From Streptomyces sp. CT34 (lineage in GTDB: Bacteria; Actinomycetota; Actinomycetes; Streptomycetales; Streptomycetaceae): a stretch of DNA of 58,677 nt. The translations under genes were made by a program, and so were the position numbers. Location: positions 4,734,501 to 4,793,177 of the forward strand of contig NZ_KN708638.1 of the NCBI RefSeq assembly GCF_000805335.1, read 5' to 3'. Below are positions 32,379-39,741 of the stretch, piece by piece. Within the stretch, counting starts at the first letter, position 1; each line of letters opens with the position of its first letter. The notes below the pieces were generated by a model that worked only from the letters and a program-made list of their open reading frames with translations, was not told the DNA's origin and did no database searches.

Positions 32379-33430
32379 CAGGCGCCGCCTCCGAAGGAGT
32401 AGCCGCGCCGCCGCATCAGCAGCACGAAGCAGGGCACGCCGATGACCGCGGTGATGACCCCGACCGGCAGTTCCACCGGCGCCAGCAGCACCCGCGAGAG
32501 CAGGTCGACCCACACCAGCAGCACCGCGCCGAGCAGCGGGGCGACGGCCAGCACCCGGCGGTGGTCGGCGCCGACCAGCATCCGGGTCACATGCGGCACC
32601 ATCAGCCCGACGAAGCCGATCGCACCGCTGACCGCGACCACCGCGCCGGTGACCGCGGCGGCCGCCACGAACAGTTCGCGGCGCAGCCGCCCGGCGTCCA
32701 CGCCCAGCGCGGCGGCGGTCTCGTCGCCCATGGCCAGCGCGTTCAGCCGGCCCGCGGAGAGCGAGAGGTGGGCCAGTGCCGCGGCGACCGCGACCGCGGC
32801 GATCGGCACCGAGGCCCAGCCGGCCCCGCTCAGGCTGCCGAGCAGCCACATCATCGCCGAGCGGGCCGCCTCGCCGCGGTCGGCGGTGAACACCATCAGC
32901 GTGGTGATCGCGGAGAAGCCGTAGTACATCGCGGTGCCGGTGAGCACCAGCCGCAGCGGGGTCAGCCCGTGGGCCGTGCGGGCGGCGGCGTAGACCAGGG
33001 CCATGGCGGCCAGTGCGGAGACGAAGGCCGACACCGACAGCGCCCAGACGCCGAGCGCGGCCAGCGCCCCGAAGAGGAGGACCGCGTTGGCGCCGACCGC
33101 CGCGCCGGAGGAGATGCCGAGGACGAAGGGGTCGGCGAGCGCGTTGCGGACCAGTGCCTGGACGGCGACGCCGATGGCGGAGAGGCCGGCGCCGACGACC
33201 GCGGCGAGCACGGCGCGGGGGAAGCGCAGCTCCCAGACGATGGTGTACGCGGAGACCTCGTCGGCGCGGATGGTGCCGCCGGTCAGCCCGGCGCCCAGAT
33301 AGCGCAGCACCTGCGGCCAGCCGACGCCGGCGGCGCCGAGGCCGACCCCGCAGAGAACGGAGCCGATGAGGACGACGACGAGGGCGGCCACCAGAGGGGT
33401 GGTGCGGGCGGGAGGTGCCAAGGGGCGCAC
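32378..33430 (-). CDS. btuC: Cobalamin-class ABC importer permease (FecCD family)
   Basis: About 350 residues and around ten membrane segments. FecCD signatures: ELRFPRAVLAAVVGAGLSAIGVAVQALVRNALADPFVLGISSGAAVGA near the N-terminus and GAIGFVGLMVPHVTRMLVGADHR near the C-terminus. GTG 33430 gives the family length; GTG 33520, right at the 3' end of the riboswitch, would add 30 residues with no family match. Neither has an ideal ribosome site. First gene of the operon, expected to be repressed when B12 is plentiful. Confidence 0.87.
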   Translation of the reverse strand: MRPLAPPARTTPLVAALVVVLIGSVLCGVGLGAAGVGWPQVLRYLGAGLTGGTIRADEVSAYTIVWELRFPRAVLAAVVGAGLSAIGVAVQALVRNALADPFVLGISSGAAVGANAVLLFGALAALGVWALSVSAFVSALAAMALVYAAARTAHGLTPLRLVLTGTAMYYGFSAITTLMVFTADRGEAARSAMMWLLGSLSGAGWASVPIAAVAVAAALAHLSLSAGRLNALAMGDETAAALGVDAGRLRRELFVAAAAVTGAVVAVSGAIGFVGLMVPHVTRMLVGADHRRVLAVAPLLGAVLLVWVDLLSRVLLAPVELPVGVITAVIGVPCFVLLMRRRGYSFGGGA

Positions 33431-33448
33431 ACCTTCGGCTCGGGCCGT

Positions 33449-33466
33449 GCGTACGGAGACCCGTAC
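33449..33466 (-). promoter_or_regulatory. Hairpin between riboswitch and permease start
   Basis: CGTACGG and CCGTACG form a 7-base inverted repeat around four bases, located between the aptamer and GTG 33430. It could be part of the expression platform. Confidence 0.4.
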
Positions 33467-33519
33467 GGAAGGAGCGGCGGCCCGGAGCGCGAGGCAGGGC
33501 GGCGTCCCCTCGCAGTCCA

Positions 33520-33665
33520 CGGCGAGTTGTCAGGATCCTGCGCCGCCGCGGGCGATCGGGCTTGCGGAAGGGGCTTCCGCTTACCGTTGCGGGTCAGCGC
33601 CGGACTCTCACCGGACTTCCCCCGCGGGGCGCGGCCACGGCCTGCCCGATGGGTCAGGCCGTGGC
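33520..33665 (-). ncRNA. Cobalamin (B12) riboswitch
   Basis: On the minus strand the leader of the permease gene contains the conserved aptamer core: GGGAAGTCCGGTGAGAGTCC followed by GGCGCTGACCCGCAACGGTA, then a GCGGAAGCCCCTTCCGC hairpin and a closing CAGGATCCTGACAACTCGCC. These match the B12-box order GGGAA..CCGGTG..CCGG..CCCGCAAC. It should switch off the three transporter genes when adenosyl- or related cobalamin binds. Confidence 0.87.
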
Positions 33666-33677
33666 GGGTGGTGTCGG

Positions 33678-34265
33678 TCAGCCCTCGTAGGGCGTGCCGT
33701 CGGGGCGGAAGAAGGCGACCCCGTCCGGCATGTCGTCGGGCAGGCTCTCGGCCCACTCCTTGAGGTCGGTGACCTTCTTGAGGTGCGCGGACATGTACGG
33801 GCGCAGCGGCACGTCCGGGGTGGTCTTCTCGCCGACCCACATCAGGTCGCTGTTGACGTAGCCGTAGAGCCGCTTGCCGCCGCTGTACGGGCCGGCGACG
33901 GCGGTGCGCGCGACGGCATCGGTGGCCAGGTCGATCTGCGGCTTCTTGTCGGCGAGTTCGCCGTACCAGACCTCGGCCACGCCCTGGTCGCGGATCATCA
34001 CGACCTCGACCTTGCGGTCCGCGTCGATGCGCCAGTAGCCGGTCTCGCTCTCCAGCGGGCGGACCTTCTTGCCCTCGCTGTCGAGCACCCAGCTGTGCGA
34101 GGTGTATTCGAGGAAGTCGCGGCCGTCGTGGGTGAAGGTGACCTCCTGGCCGAAGTTGCACTTCTCGGCGCCGGGGAAGTCGGAGACGCCCGCGCCCTCC
34201 CAGCGGCCGAGGAGGAAGGCCAGCGGCACGAGGGACGGGTTCAGGTCGGACGGGATCTCGATCAT
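33678..34265 (-). CDS. Nitrobindin-like haem-binding beta-barrel protein
   Basis: 195 residues. The lipocalin-like signature LAFLLGRWEGAGVSDFPG is that of the nitrobindin/THAP4 (DUF1794) family, which holds ferric haem in a ten-stranded barrel. The proximal His expected near the C-terminus is probably in SAHLKKVTDL. Members bind NO and isomerise peroxynitrite. The gene follows a 33-residue membrane peptide gene in the same direction, 74 bases downstream, with a short hairpin between. Confidence 0.88.
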   Translation of the reverse strand: MIEIPSDLNPSLVPLAFLLGRWEGAGVSDFPGAEKCNFGQEVTFTHDGRDFLEYTSHSWVLDSEGKKVRPLESETGYWRIDADRKVEVVMIRDQGVAEVWYGELADKKPQIDLATDAVARTAVAGPYSGGKRLYGYVNSDLMWVGEKTTPDVPLRPYMSAHLKKVTDLKEWAESLPDDMPDGVAFFRPDGTPYEG

Positions 34266-34293
34266 GAGCTCAGGCGATCTGGTAGGGGATCGG

Positions 34294-34316
34294 CGGGAGC
34301 GCGCGGGGCGCTCCCG
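34294..34316 (-). terminator. Short hairpin between the membrane peptide and nitrobindin genes
   Basis: CGGGAGCG (34294-34301) pairs with CGCTCCCG (34309-34316) around 7 bases. It could partly attenuate transcription into the nitrobindin gene or protect the upstream message. Confidence 0.4.
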
Positions 34317-34339
34317 TGAAGGGCGGGGTGGCCGGTCGG

Positions 34340-34441
34340 TCAGCGCTGGCCCTGGTACAGCTTCTTCCAGGTCAGGCCGGCGAAGGCGATCACGCCGACG
34401 GCGACCAGGACGAGCAGGGTGGTGAAGACTGCCTCAAGCAC
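34340..34441 (-). CDS. 33-residue single-span membrane peptide
   Basis: GTG 34441 has AAGGAG at a perfect 7-base spacing and the frame ends in TGA at 34340. The product is one hydrophobic helix (VFTTLLVLVAVGVIAFAGL) with a Trp-Lys-Lys border and a polar tail ending YQGQR. It lies directly upstream of the nitrobindin gene in the same direction. The strong ribosome site and clean membrane-helix design make it convincing despite its size. Possible roles: membrane tether or small regulator of a larger complex; unknown. Confidence 0.75.
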   Translation of the reverse strand: MLEAVFTTLLVLVAVGVIAFAGLTWKKLYQGQR

Positions 34442-34586
34442 GAGCGCGCTCCTTGGGCGGAGTGACGTAATACGGACCGCCTGCGAGTCTAGTCGGCGCC
34501 GCCGACCGCGGCGCTGTGAGGTCCACCGCGCACGGTGCGGCCCCGTGACCGGCCCGGACCCACCCCGCAGACCCTAGTCTTTCCCC

Positions 34587-34952
34587 ATGGCGAAGAAGCT
34601 CGTGATCAAGGTGACGGCGGGTGCGGACGCGCCCGAGCGGTGCTCGCAGGCGTTCACGGTGGCGGCGGTGGCGGTGGCCAGCGGTGTCGAGGTGTCGCTG
34701 TGGCTGACCGGGGAGTCGGTGTGGTTCGCGCTGCCGGGGAAGGCGGCGGAGTTCGAGCTGCCGCACGCCGCGCCGCTGCCGGAGCTGATCGACGGGATCC
34801 GGGCGGGTGGCGGGTCGATTACCGTCTGCACGCAGTGCGCGGCCCGGCGCGGCGTCGAGCAGAAGGACCTGATCGACGGGGCACGCATCTCGGGCGCCCA
34901 GGTCTTCGTCAGCGAGATCATGCCGGACGGCGTCCAGGCACTCGTCTACTGA
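34587..34952 (+). CDS. DsrE-family protein
   Basis: 121 residues with the DsrE/F fold: MAKKLVIKVTAGADAPERCSQAFTVAAVAVASGVEVSLWLTGES, then ITVCTQCAARRGV. The Cys pair CTQC is the likely sulfur-handling site. DsrE-like proteins act as sulfur relays or small regulators. ATG 34587 has TAGTCT exactly 6 bases upstream and no ribosome site, so the message is probably leaderless. Located close to the sulfurtransferase/SseC operon. Confidence 0.88.
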   Translation: MAKKLVIKVTAGADAPERCSQAFTVAAVAVASGVEVSLWLTGESVWFALPGKAAEFELPHAAPLPELIDGIRAGGGSITVCTQCAARRGVEQKDLIDGARISGAQVFVSEIMPDGVQALVY

Positions 34953-35000
34953 GCCGGCCCGCCGGGCGCGTGCCCGTACCGGCGCCCTGCGCCGCTGCCG

Positions 35001-35300
35001 CTACTGCTGCCGGCGCTGCTGGTCGTCCCGGTCGTCCAGCTCGCGCCACCAGCGGTCGGACTCCGGGTCGCCGCACTCGTCCCACCAGCGCTCGCCGGGC
35101 TCCCGGCGGTTGCCGACGACCGCGGCGACGGGCGGGATGACCATGGCGACCACGCACATGGCCACCGCGGCCGGCACCGACCACAGCCGCACCACGCTCC
35201 AGGCCAGCACGAACAGCACCAGGCAGACGCCCATCATCACGAAGTACCTGCGATGCCGGCGCTGCGGTGCGGTCAGCGGGCGGTGCGCATGCGCGTACAT
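35001..35300 (-). CDS. DUF3099 small membrane protein
   Basis: 99 residues. Two membrane helices (YFVMMGVCLVLFVLAWSVV and VAMCVVAMVIPPVAAVVG) follow a basic N-terminus, then a Trp-rich polar tail (ERWWDECGDPESDRWWRELDD). Matches the DUF3099 arrangement; function unknown. ATG 35300 has TACCGT 6 bases upstream, suggesting a leaderless transcript. Confidence 0.85.
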   Translation of the reverse strand: MYAHAHRPLTAPQRRHRRYFVMMGVCLVLFVLAWSVVRLWSVPAAVAMCVVAMVIPPVAAVVGNRREPGERWWDECGDPESDRWWRELDDRDDQQRRQQ

Positions 35301-35382
35301 ACGTCCACGGTAAGTCCGCGGCGGTCCGGAAAGAAGCCCGGGAAGGCCGCCGAGCCGCCCGGGAACCGGTCCCGGGACGGCG

Positions 35383-35436
35383 CGGAGGGCCGCACCCCCA
35401 GCCAAGGCGTCCAAACCCCTGGAGTGCGGCCCTCCG
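35383..35436 (-). terminator. Terminator downstream of the sulfurtransferase-sseC operon
   Basis: CGGAGGGCCGCAC (35383-35395) pairs perfectly with GTGCGGCCCTCCG (35424-35436) across a 28-base loop. It lies 41 bases past the sseC stop. No T-tract. Confidence 0.65.
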
Positions 35437-35476
35437 GCCTTGCGGACCCGTGGACCGGATCCGTCATCGCGTGCCG

Positions 35477-35764
35477 TCAGACGGCGATGGCGACCTCCGC
35501 CAGTCCGCCCTTCTGGGCGACGACCGTACGGTCCGCGGTGCCGCCCGGGACGAGCGCCCGCACGGTCCAGGTGCCCTCGGCCGCGTAGAAGCGGAACTGT
35601 CCGGTCGCGGAGGTGGGAACCTCGGCGGTGAACTCGCCGGTGCTGTCCAGGAGTCGGACGTAACCGGTGACGGGCTCGCCGTCGCGGGTCACGCTGCCCT
35701 GGATCGTGGTCTCACCGGGCTTGATCGTCGAGGCGTCGGGGCCGCCGGCCTGTGCTCCACACAT
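35477..35764 (-). CDS. sseC: SseC-like DUF1416 protein
   Basis: 95 residues. Begins MCGAQAGG with a conserved Cys2, followed by a beta-sandwich (GETTIQGSVTRDGEPVTGYVRLLDSTGEFTAEVPTSATGQFRFYAAEGTWTVRAL) typical of DUF1416. It matches mycobacterial SseC (Rv0814c), encoded beside the sulfurtransferase in both genera. Precise role in sulfur metabolism is not known. It follows the sulfurtransferase gene by 41 bases. Confidence 0.9.
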   Translation of the reverse strand: MCGAQAGGPDASTIKPGETTIQGSVTRDGEPVTGYVRLLDSTGEFTAEVPTSATGQFRFYAAEGTWTVRALVPGGTADRTVVAQKGGLAEVAIAV

Positions 35765-35805
35765 AGGGGTACTTCCTTGAGGGGTAAGGGAGAAAGCTCT
35801 CTCGG

Positions 35806-36651
35806 TTACTTGTTGGCGCCGAGCTCGATCGGGACGCCGACCAGCGAGCCGTACTCGGTCCAGGAGCCGTCGTAGTTCTTGACGTTGCTCTGGCCGAGCA
35901 GCTCGTGCAGCACGAACCAGGTGAGCGCGGACCGCTCACCGATGCGGCAGTAGGCGATGGTGTCCTTCGCGAGGTCGACGGACTCCTCCTCGTAGAGGGC
36001 CTTCAGCTCCTCGTCGGACTTGAAGGTGCCGTCGTCGTTGGCGTTCTTCGACCACGGGATGTTGCGGGCACTGGGCACGTGGCCGGGGCGCTGCGACTGC
36101 TCCTGCGGGAGGTGGGCGGGCGCGAGCAGCTTGCCGCTGAACTCGTCGGGCGAGCGGACGTCGACCAGGTTCTTGTCGCCGATCGCGGCGACCACGTCGT
36201 CACGGAAGGCACGGATCGAGGTGTCCTGGGCCTTGGCCTTGTACTCGGTGGCGGGGCGCTGCGGCACCTGCGCGCCGTCGACCAGGTCGCGGGAGTCCAG
36301 CTCCCACTTCTTGCGACCGCCGTCGAGCAGCTTGACGCTGTCGTGGCCGTAGAGCTTGAAGTACCAGTAGGCGTAGGACGCGAACCAGTTGTTGTTGCCG
36401 CCGTAGAGGATGACGGTGTCGTCGTTGGCGATGCCCTTGGCGGACAGCAGCTTCTCGAAGCCCGCCTGGTCCACGAAGTCGCGGCGCACCGGGTCCTGGA
36501 GGTCCTTCTTCCAGTCGATCCGGACGGCGTTCTTGATGTGGTTCTTGTCGTAGGCCGAGGTGTCCTCGTCGACCTCGACGAGGACGACCTTGGGGTCGTC
36601 GATGTGGGCCTCGACCCAGTCGGCGTCTACGAGGACGTCGCTGCGGCTCAT
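35806..36651 (-). CDS. sseA: Thiosulfate sulfurtransferase (two-domain rhodanese)
   Basis: 281 residues. Two rhodanese domains; the active one is C-terminal with catalytic Cys in AYCRIGERS. The first retains the fold (DDTVILYGGNNNWFASYAYWYFKLYGHDSVKLLDGG) without a Cys loop. It moves sulfane sulfur from thiosulfate or 3-mercaptopyruvate to cyanide, thiols or proteins. ATG 36651 follows GGAGGAGAAGAAC. The operon is headed by a Cys-containing leader peptide 163 bases upstream. Often annotated cysA in Streptomyces. Confidence 0.94.
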   Translation of the reverse strand: MSRSDVLVDADWVEAHIDDPKVVLVEVDEDTSAYDKNHIKNAVRIDWKKDLQDPVRRDFVDQAGFEKLLSAKGIANDDTVILYGGNNNWFASYAYWYFKLYGHDSVKLLDGGRKKWELDSRDLVDGAQVPQRPATEYKAKAQDTSIRAFRDDVVAAIGDKNLVDVRSPDEFSGKLLAPAHLPQEQSQRPGHVPSARNIPWSKNANDDGTFKSDEELKALYEEESVDLAKDTIAYCRIGERSALTWFVLHELLGQSNVKNYDGSWTEYGSLVGVPIELGANK

Positions 36652-36814
36652 GTTCTTCTCCTCCGGGGCAGTTGCGGGGGCGGGTTGAGGGGTGCGCACG
36701 GGTACTCCCGAGGGAGCGCGGCGTGGCCAGGGGCACGCGGCGCTGTGCGGGATTCGTGAGGGGGACGGCCTCTGGGGGCGGGCCGGCCGGCTGACGACGG
36801 GAGCAGACGGCCCG

Positions 36815-36922
36815 TCAGGCAGGGCGACAGAGCATGGCGGCGACGCGGCACAGGTCGACTGCCCGCCGCTTCGTGAGTACCGCCTGTCCCCGTGGACGGA
36901 GACCGCTCAATGCGCTCTGCAT
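36815..36922 (-). CDS. Cys-containing leader peptide of the sulfurtransferase operon, 35 aa
   Basis: ATG 36922 to TGA 36815 encodes 35 residues: MQSALSGLRPRGQAV, then LTKRRAVDLCRVAAMLCRPA. The terminal RAVDLCRVAAMLCRP is the conserved end of the putative leader peptides found ahead of this operon in many streptomycetes. Two Cys codons near the end, and 163 bases of GC-rich untranslated sequence before the sulfurtransferase, suggest that ribosome stalling at Cys codons controls the operon. It is too short for routine gene finders. Confidence 0.85.
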   Translation of the reverse strand: MQSALSGLRPRGQAVLTKRRAVDLCRVAAMLCRPA

Positions 36923-37139
36923 GGCACCGATCGTAGGGACGGAGAGCGGGGCATGTCACCGGTGTGTCATATGGCGAGATGTGATTGTCCGCGATGCGGG
37001 ACACGCATGCCGCGGGCGCGGGCGGGAACCGCCACGCGGGGGGTCGGTGCAGGTGGGGGGTCTGGCCTGCGGACCGGGGTGTCTCAGGGTGTGGACGGGT
37101 GGCGGTCCGGTGGGGCGGTCCGCCACCCGTACGGGCGGG
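36923..37139. other. Promoter region of the sulfurtransferase leader
   Basis: About 217 bases between the leader peptide and the LmeA-like gene end. The minus-strand promoter of the leader should lie at 36930-37000. A tract near 36964-36985 (ATGGCGAGATGTGATTG on the plus strand) is the least GC-rich part. No other gene is seen. Confidence 0.35.
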
Positions 37140-37841
37140 TCAGCCGGTGAGCTTGACGTTGGTGCCGGACGCGGTGACGGTGATGCCCTGCGCGGTCGTG
37201 GTCACCTTGTCCAGCTTCAGGTTGCCGGGCAGCTGGTCCAGCTTCCAGGCGTGGTCGGTCTGCGAGCGGACCGACTTCTCGCAGCCGGGGATGGCCCGGC
37301 ACATCGCCGGGATGCCGTCGGCGCGCACCTGCACGGAGTCGCCGTGGACGATGTTGATCGAGCCGGTGACGTCCAGCGAGTTGAGGATCGGGACGTTGGG
37401 CGAGATCTTGACCTGGGCGCGGCCGTTCTTCTCGCCGCCGTAGCCGATCTTGACGCCGCCACCCGCCGCGTTGGTCAGGTCCGCGAAGCTGATCTCGGCG
37501 GTGGCGGTGGCCGAGCCGGCACTCTCGATGGAGGAGTAGTCGCTGGTCAGCGCGACGTCGTGGAACTGCGCCGACAGATGCTTGAGGGTCAGCGTGCGGC
37601 CCGCGGACTTGGCCGCGAGGTGGTCGAGGTCGGCGTCGACCTCCTGGAGGTTGCGGCCGGCGACCTGGGTCAGGAACGGGAAGCCCTTGATGGAGACGTC
37701 GGGGGTCGAGGAGATCCCCTGCATGTTGCGGAGCTTGTCCGCGGCCTTGCCCTCGGCGATATTGACCGCGACGCGGTCGGCGGCCACGAACAGCCCCCCG
37801 AATATGATGACGAGGACCAGCAGCACCTTGAGTGCGCGCAT
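37140..37841 (-). CDS. LmeA-like (DUF2993) secreted/anchored protein 1
   Basis: 233 residues. An N-terminal membrane anchor (MRALKVLLVLVIIFGGLFVAADRVAV) is followed by a lipid-transfer-like domain with the DUF2993 core DVSIKGFPFLTQVAGRNLQEVDADLDHL. Mycobacterial LmeA of this family takes part in lipomannan elongation. Two Cys (MCRAIPGCEK) could form a disulfide outside the membrane. ATG 37841 gives a signal-anchor start; a GTG 18 bases earlier is possible. A paralogue lies at 51130-52509. Confidence 0.87.
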   Translation of the reverse strand: MRALKVLLVLVIIFGGLFVAADRVAVNIAEGKAADKLRNMQGISSTPDVSIKGFPFLTQVAGRNLQEVDADLDHLAAKSAGRTLTLKHLSAQFHDVALTSDYSSIESAGSATATAEISFADLTNAAGGGVKIGYGGEKNGRAQVKISPNVPILNSLDVTGSINIVHGDSVQVRADGIPAMCRAIPGCEKSVRSQTDHAWKLDQLPGNLKLDKVTTTAQGITVTASGTNVKLTG

Positions 37842-37965
37842 CGAACCACTACCCCACATATGACAGTTGGGCCGGTCGCCCCGGCCGTTGCGTCTACTCC
37901 GTCTACGCAGACCCCCCGGCCCGCGCTTCCCGGCACCCTAGACGACCCGATCGGCGTAACGGGAG

Positions 37966-38011
37966 CGGCGGCCGTGCCGAGCGCGGAATGGTGCGCTCGG
38001 CACGGCCGCCG
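37966..38011. terminator. Strong 19-bp hairpin terminator
   Basis: CGGCGGCCGTGCCGAGCGC (37966-37984) pairs perfectly with 37993-38011 around an 8-base loop. It lies 64 bases past the stop of the leftward membrane-protein gene. Confidence 0.85.
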
Positions 38012-38075
38012 AGGTGTGCGCGGGGTACGGGGCCCGCGGGGTACGGGGCCTGTGGGCCGGCCGTACGGCCGGGGG

Positions 38076-39299
38076 TCAGCCCAGGGCGCGCCCGAGGACG
38101 TACACCGCGGGTGCCGCGAGGGCCAGCGGCAGGGCGACGCCGGCCGTCATGTGGACGAAGCGGGAGGGGTAGTCGTAGCTGGCCACCCGCAGGCCGATCA
38201 GGGCGCAGCCGCCGGCCGCCAGGCCCAGCACGGCGCCGGACGGTCCCAGCCCGGTCAGCTGCCCGGCCGCGATGCCGGCGCCGGCCGCGGCCAGCAGGGC
38301 GATGACGAGGGACAGCACGGAGGGCAGCGGCACCGCGCGGGCGAGGGCGGCCAGCGCGACCGCGGCGGCGCCGACCACCACCGCGTCCGGATCGGCGGCC
38401 AGCTGGCCGGAGGCGAGCACCACCAGCGCGGACGAGGTCAGGCCCGCGGTGAGCGCGTACATCCGCTCGTCCGCGCTGCTGCGGTTGCGCAGCTGGAGGA
38501 CGAGCACCAGCAGGCACCACACGCCGAGCGTGCCGAGGGCCACCAGCGGCGCGTCCTCACGGGGCGTCGCCAGCAGCGCGACATCGGTGGTCACACCGCC
38601 GAGGAAGGCTAGCGCGATGCCCTGGCGGGCGGGCCACATGCCGTTCAGCCGGAACCAGCCGGCGGCGGTGACGGCCTGGAGCAGCACCACCGGCACGAGG
38701 AGCGCCGGGCGGGCGACCGGCGCGGCCACCGCGATCAGCAGCGCGAGCAGGGCGGTGAGCGCGGCCGGCTGGATACCGGGCGGGATGATCGGCGAGCGGC
38801 CCTCGGCGCGGGCGATCTGGTGGGGCTTGAGCGGCGCGGTGGTGACGGGTGCGTCGCGGGCGGTGGTGGCGGCCGGTGCGGGCCCGGTCTGTGCGGGGCC
38901 GGCCGGTGTCATGGCGGCGGTGACCGTGGTCTGGTGCTGGGGTGGGACCTGCGTGGCGTACGGGTCCGGCACGTAGGGGGCCTGGTGCGGCTGCGCGTAC
39001 GGGTCGGGACCGCCGTAGCCGTAGGGCTGCTGCGGCTGATGCCGTGGCGGCTGCTGGACGTAGGCGTCGTACGGCTGGTGCCCGTACGGGTCGCCGTAGA
39101 TCCGCTGCGGGTCGTACCCGGGGTGCGGGGGCTGGGGTGCGTAGCGGGAGTTGTCGCCGCGCAGCGGGGTCGTCGGGGGGCGATTGTCGGGTGACGGGGG
39201 AGCGTAGCGGGGGGTGTCGCCGCGTAGCGGGGGCGGTGACGGGTGGGCGTACGGGTCGTACGGGTACTGCTCGGGGTGCTGCGGCTGGTTGTCGCTCAT
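38076..39299 (-). CDS. Membrane protein with Pro/Tyr-rich N-terminal tail
   Basis: 407 residues. Residues 1-140 are disordered and rich in Pro, Tyr and Gln (YDPYAHPSPPPLRGD, QPPHPGYDPQRIYGDPYGHQ). Residues 170-407 hold about nine membrane segments rich in Ala/Leu/Val with no transporter motif that I recognise. The tail resembles cytoplasmic scaffolding tails in streptomycete membrane proteins. Its start lies 10 bases after the MoaD-like stop, so the two genes form an operon. Function unknown. Confidence 0.82.
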   Translation of the reverse strand: MSDNQPQHPEQYPYDPYAHPSPPPLRGDTPRYAPPSPDNRPPTTPLRGDNSRYAPQPPHPGYDPQRIYGDPYGHQPYDAYVQQPPRHQPQQPYGYGGPDPYAQPHQAPYVPDPYATQVPPQHQTTVTAAMTPAGPAQTGPAPAATTARDAPVTTAPLKPHQIARAEGRSPIIPPGIQPAALTALLALLIAVAAPVARPALLVPVVLLQAVTAAGWFRLNGMWPARQGIALAFLGGVTTDVALLATPREDAPLVALGTLGVWCLLVLVLQLRNRSSADERMYALTAGLTSSALVVLASGQLAADPDAVVVGAAAVALAALARAVPLPSVLSLVIALLAAAGAGIAAGQLTGLGPSGAVLGLAAGGCALIGLRVASYDYPSRFVHMTAGVALPLALAAPAVYVLGRALG

Positions 39300-39309
39300 G
39301 ATCGGGTGC

Positions 39310-39573
39310 TCATCCTCCGGCGAACGGCGGCAGGACCTCGACGGTGCCGCCCTGGGGCAGCGGCACGTCCGCGTGGTCGCGGGTGCCGACCTGAACGCCG
39401 TCCACCAGGAAGGAACAGCGCAGCAGGACGCGCGCGAACTCCGGGTTCGCGGCATGCGCTCGCCGGGCCGCGTCGAGCGCCTCGGCGAGCGTCGCCGCCG
39501 CGTACGGCTCCTCTGCCGTACCGGCGGCGGCCTTGGCCGCGGCCCAGTAGCGCACGGTGCCTGTTGTTGTCAC
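39310..39573 (-). CDS. MoaD/ThiS-family sulfur-carrier protein
   Basis: 87 residues with the ubiquitin-like fold and the obligatory C-terminal Gly-Gly (LPPFAGG). Conserved FLVDGVQVGTRDHADVPLPQGGTVEVLPPF. GTG 39573 follows AGAGG by 6 bases. It can carry sulfur as a thiocarboxylate for molybdopterin or related synthesis. No moaE, moeB or other Mo-cofactor gene lies in the window, so it is an orphan carrier paired with a membrane protein. Confidence 0.9.
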   Translation of the reverse strand: MTTTGTVRYWAAAKAAAGTAEEPYAAATLAEALDAARRAHAANPEFARVLLRCSFLVDGVQVGTRDHADVPLPQGGTVEVLPPFAGG

Positions 39574-39741
39574 GGCGGCCTCTTCGTGTCGGGGGCTCTT
39601 GCCGCCTCCATGATGGCCTACGCGGCGGCCGGTCCGGATGCGGGCAAGTTCCGGCGAAGGCCGTCCGCGCGTCACGGCGTTTCCGGCATACATCGGAGAA
39701 ATTCGGTTGCCGAGGGCAAGTGTTCGCATAGGCTCCCGGAT

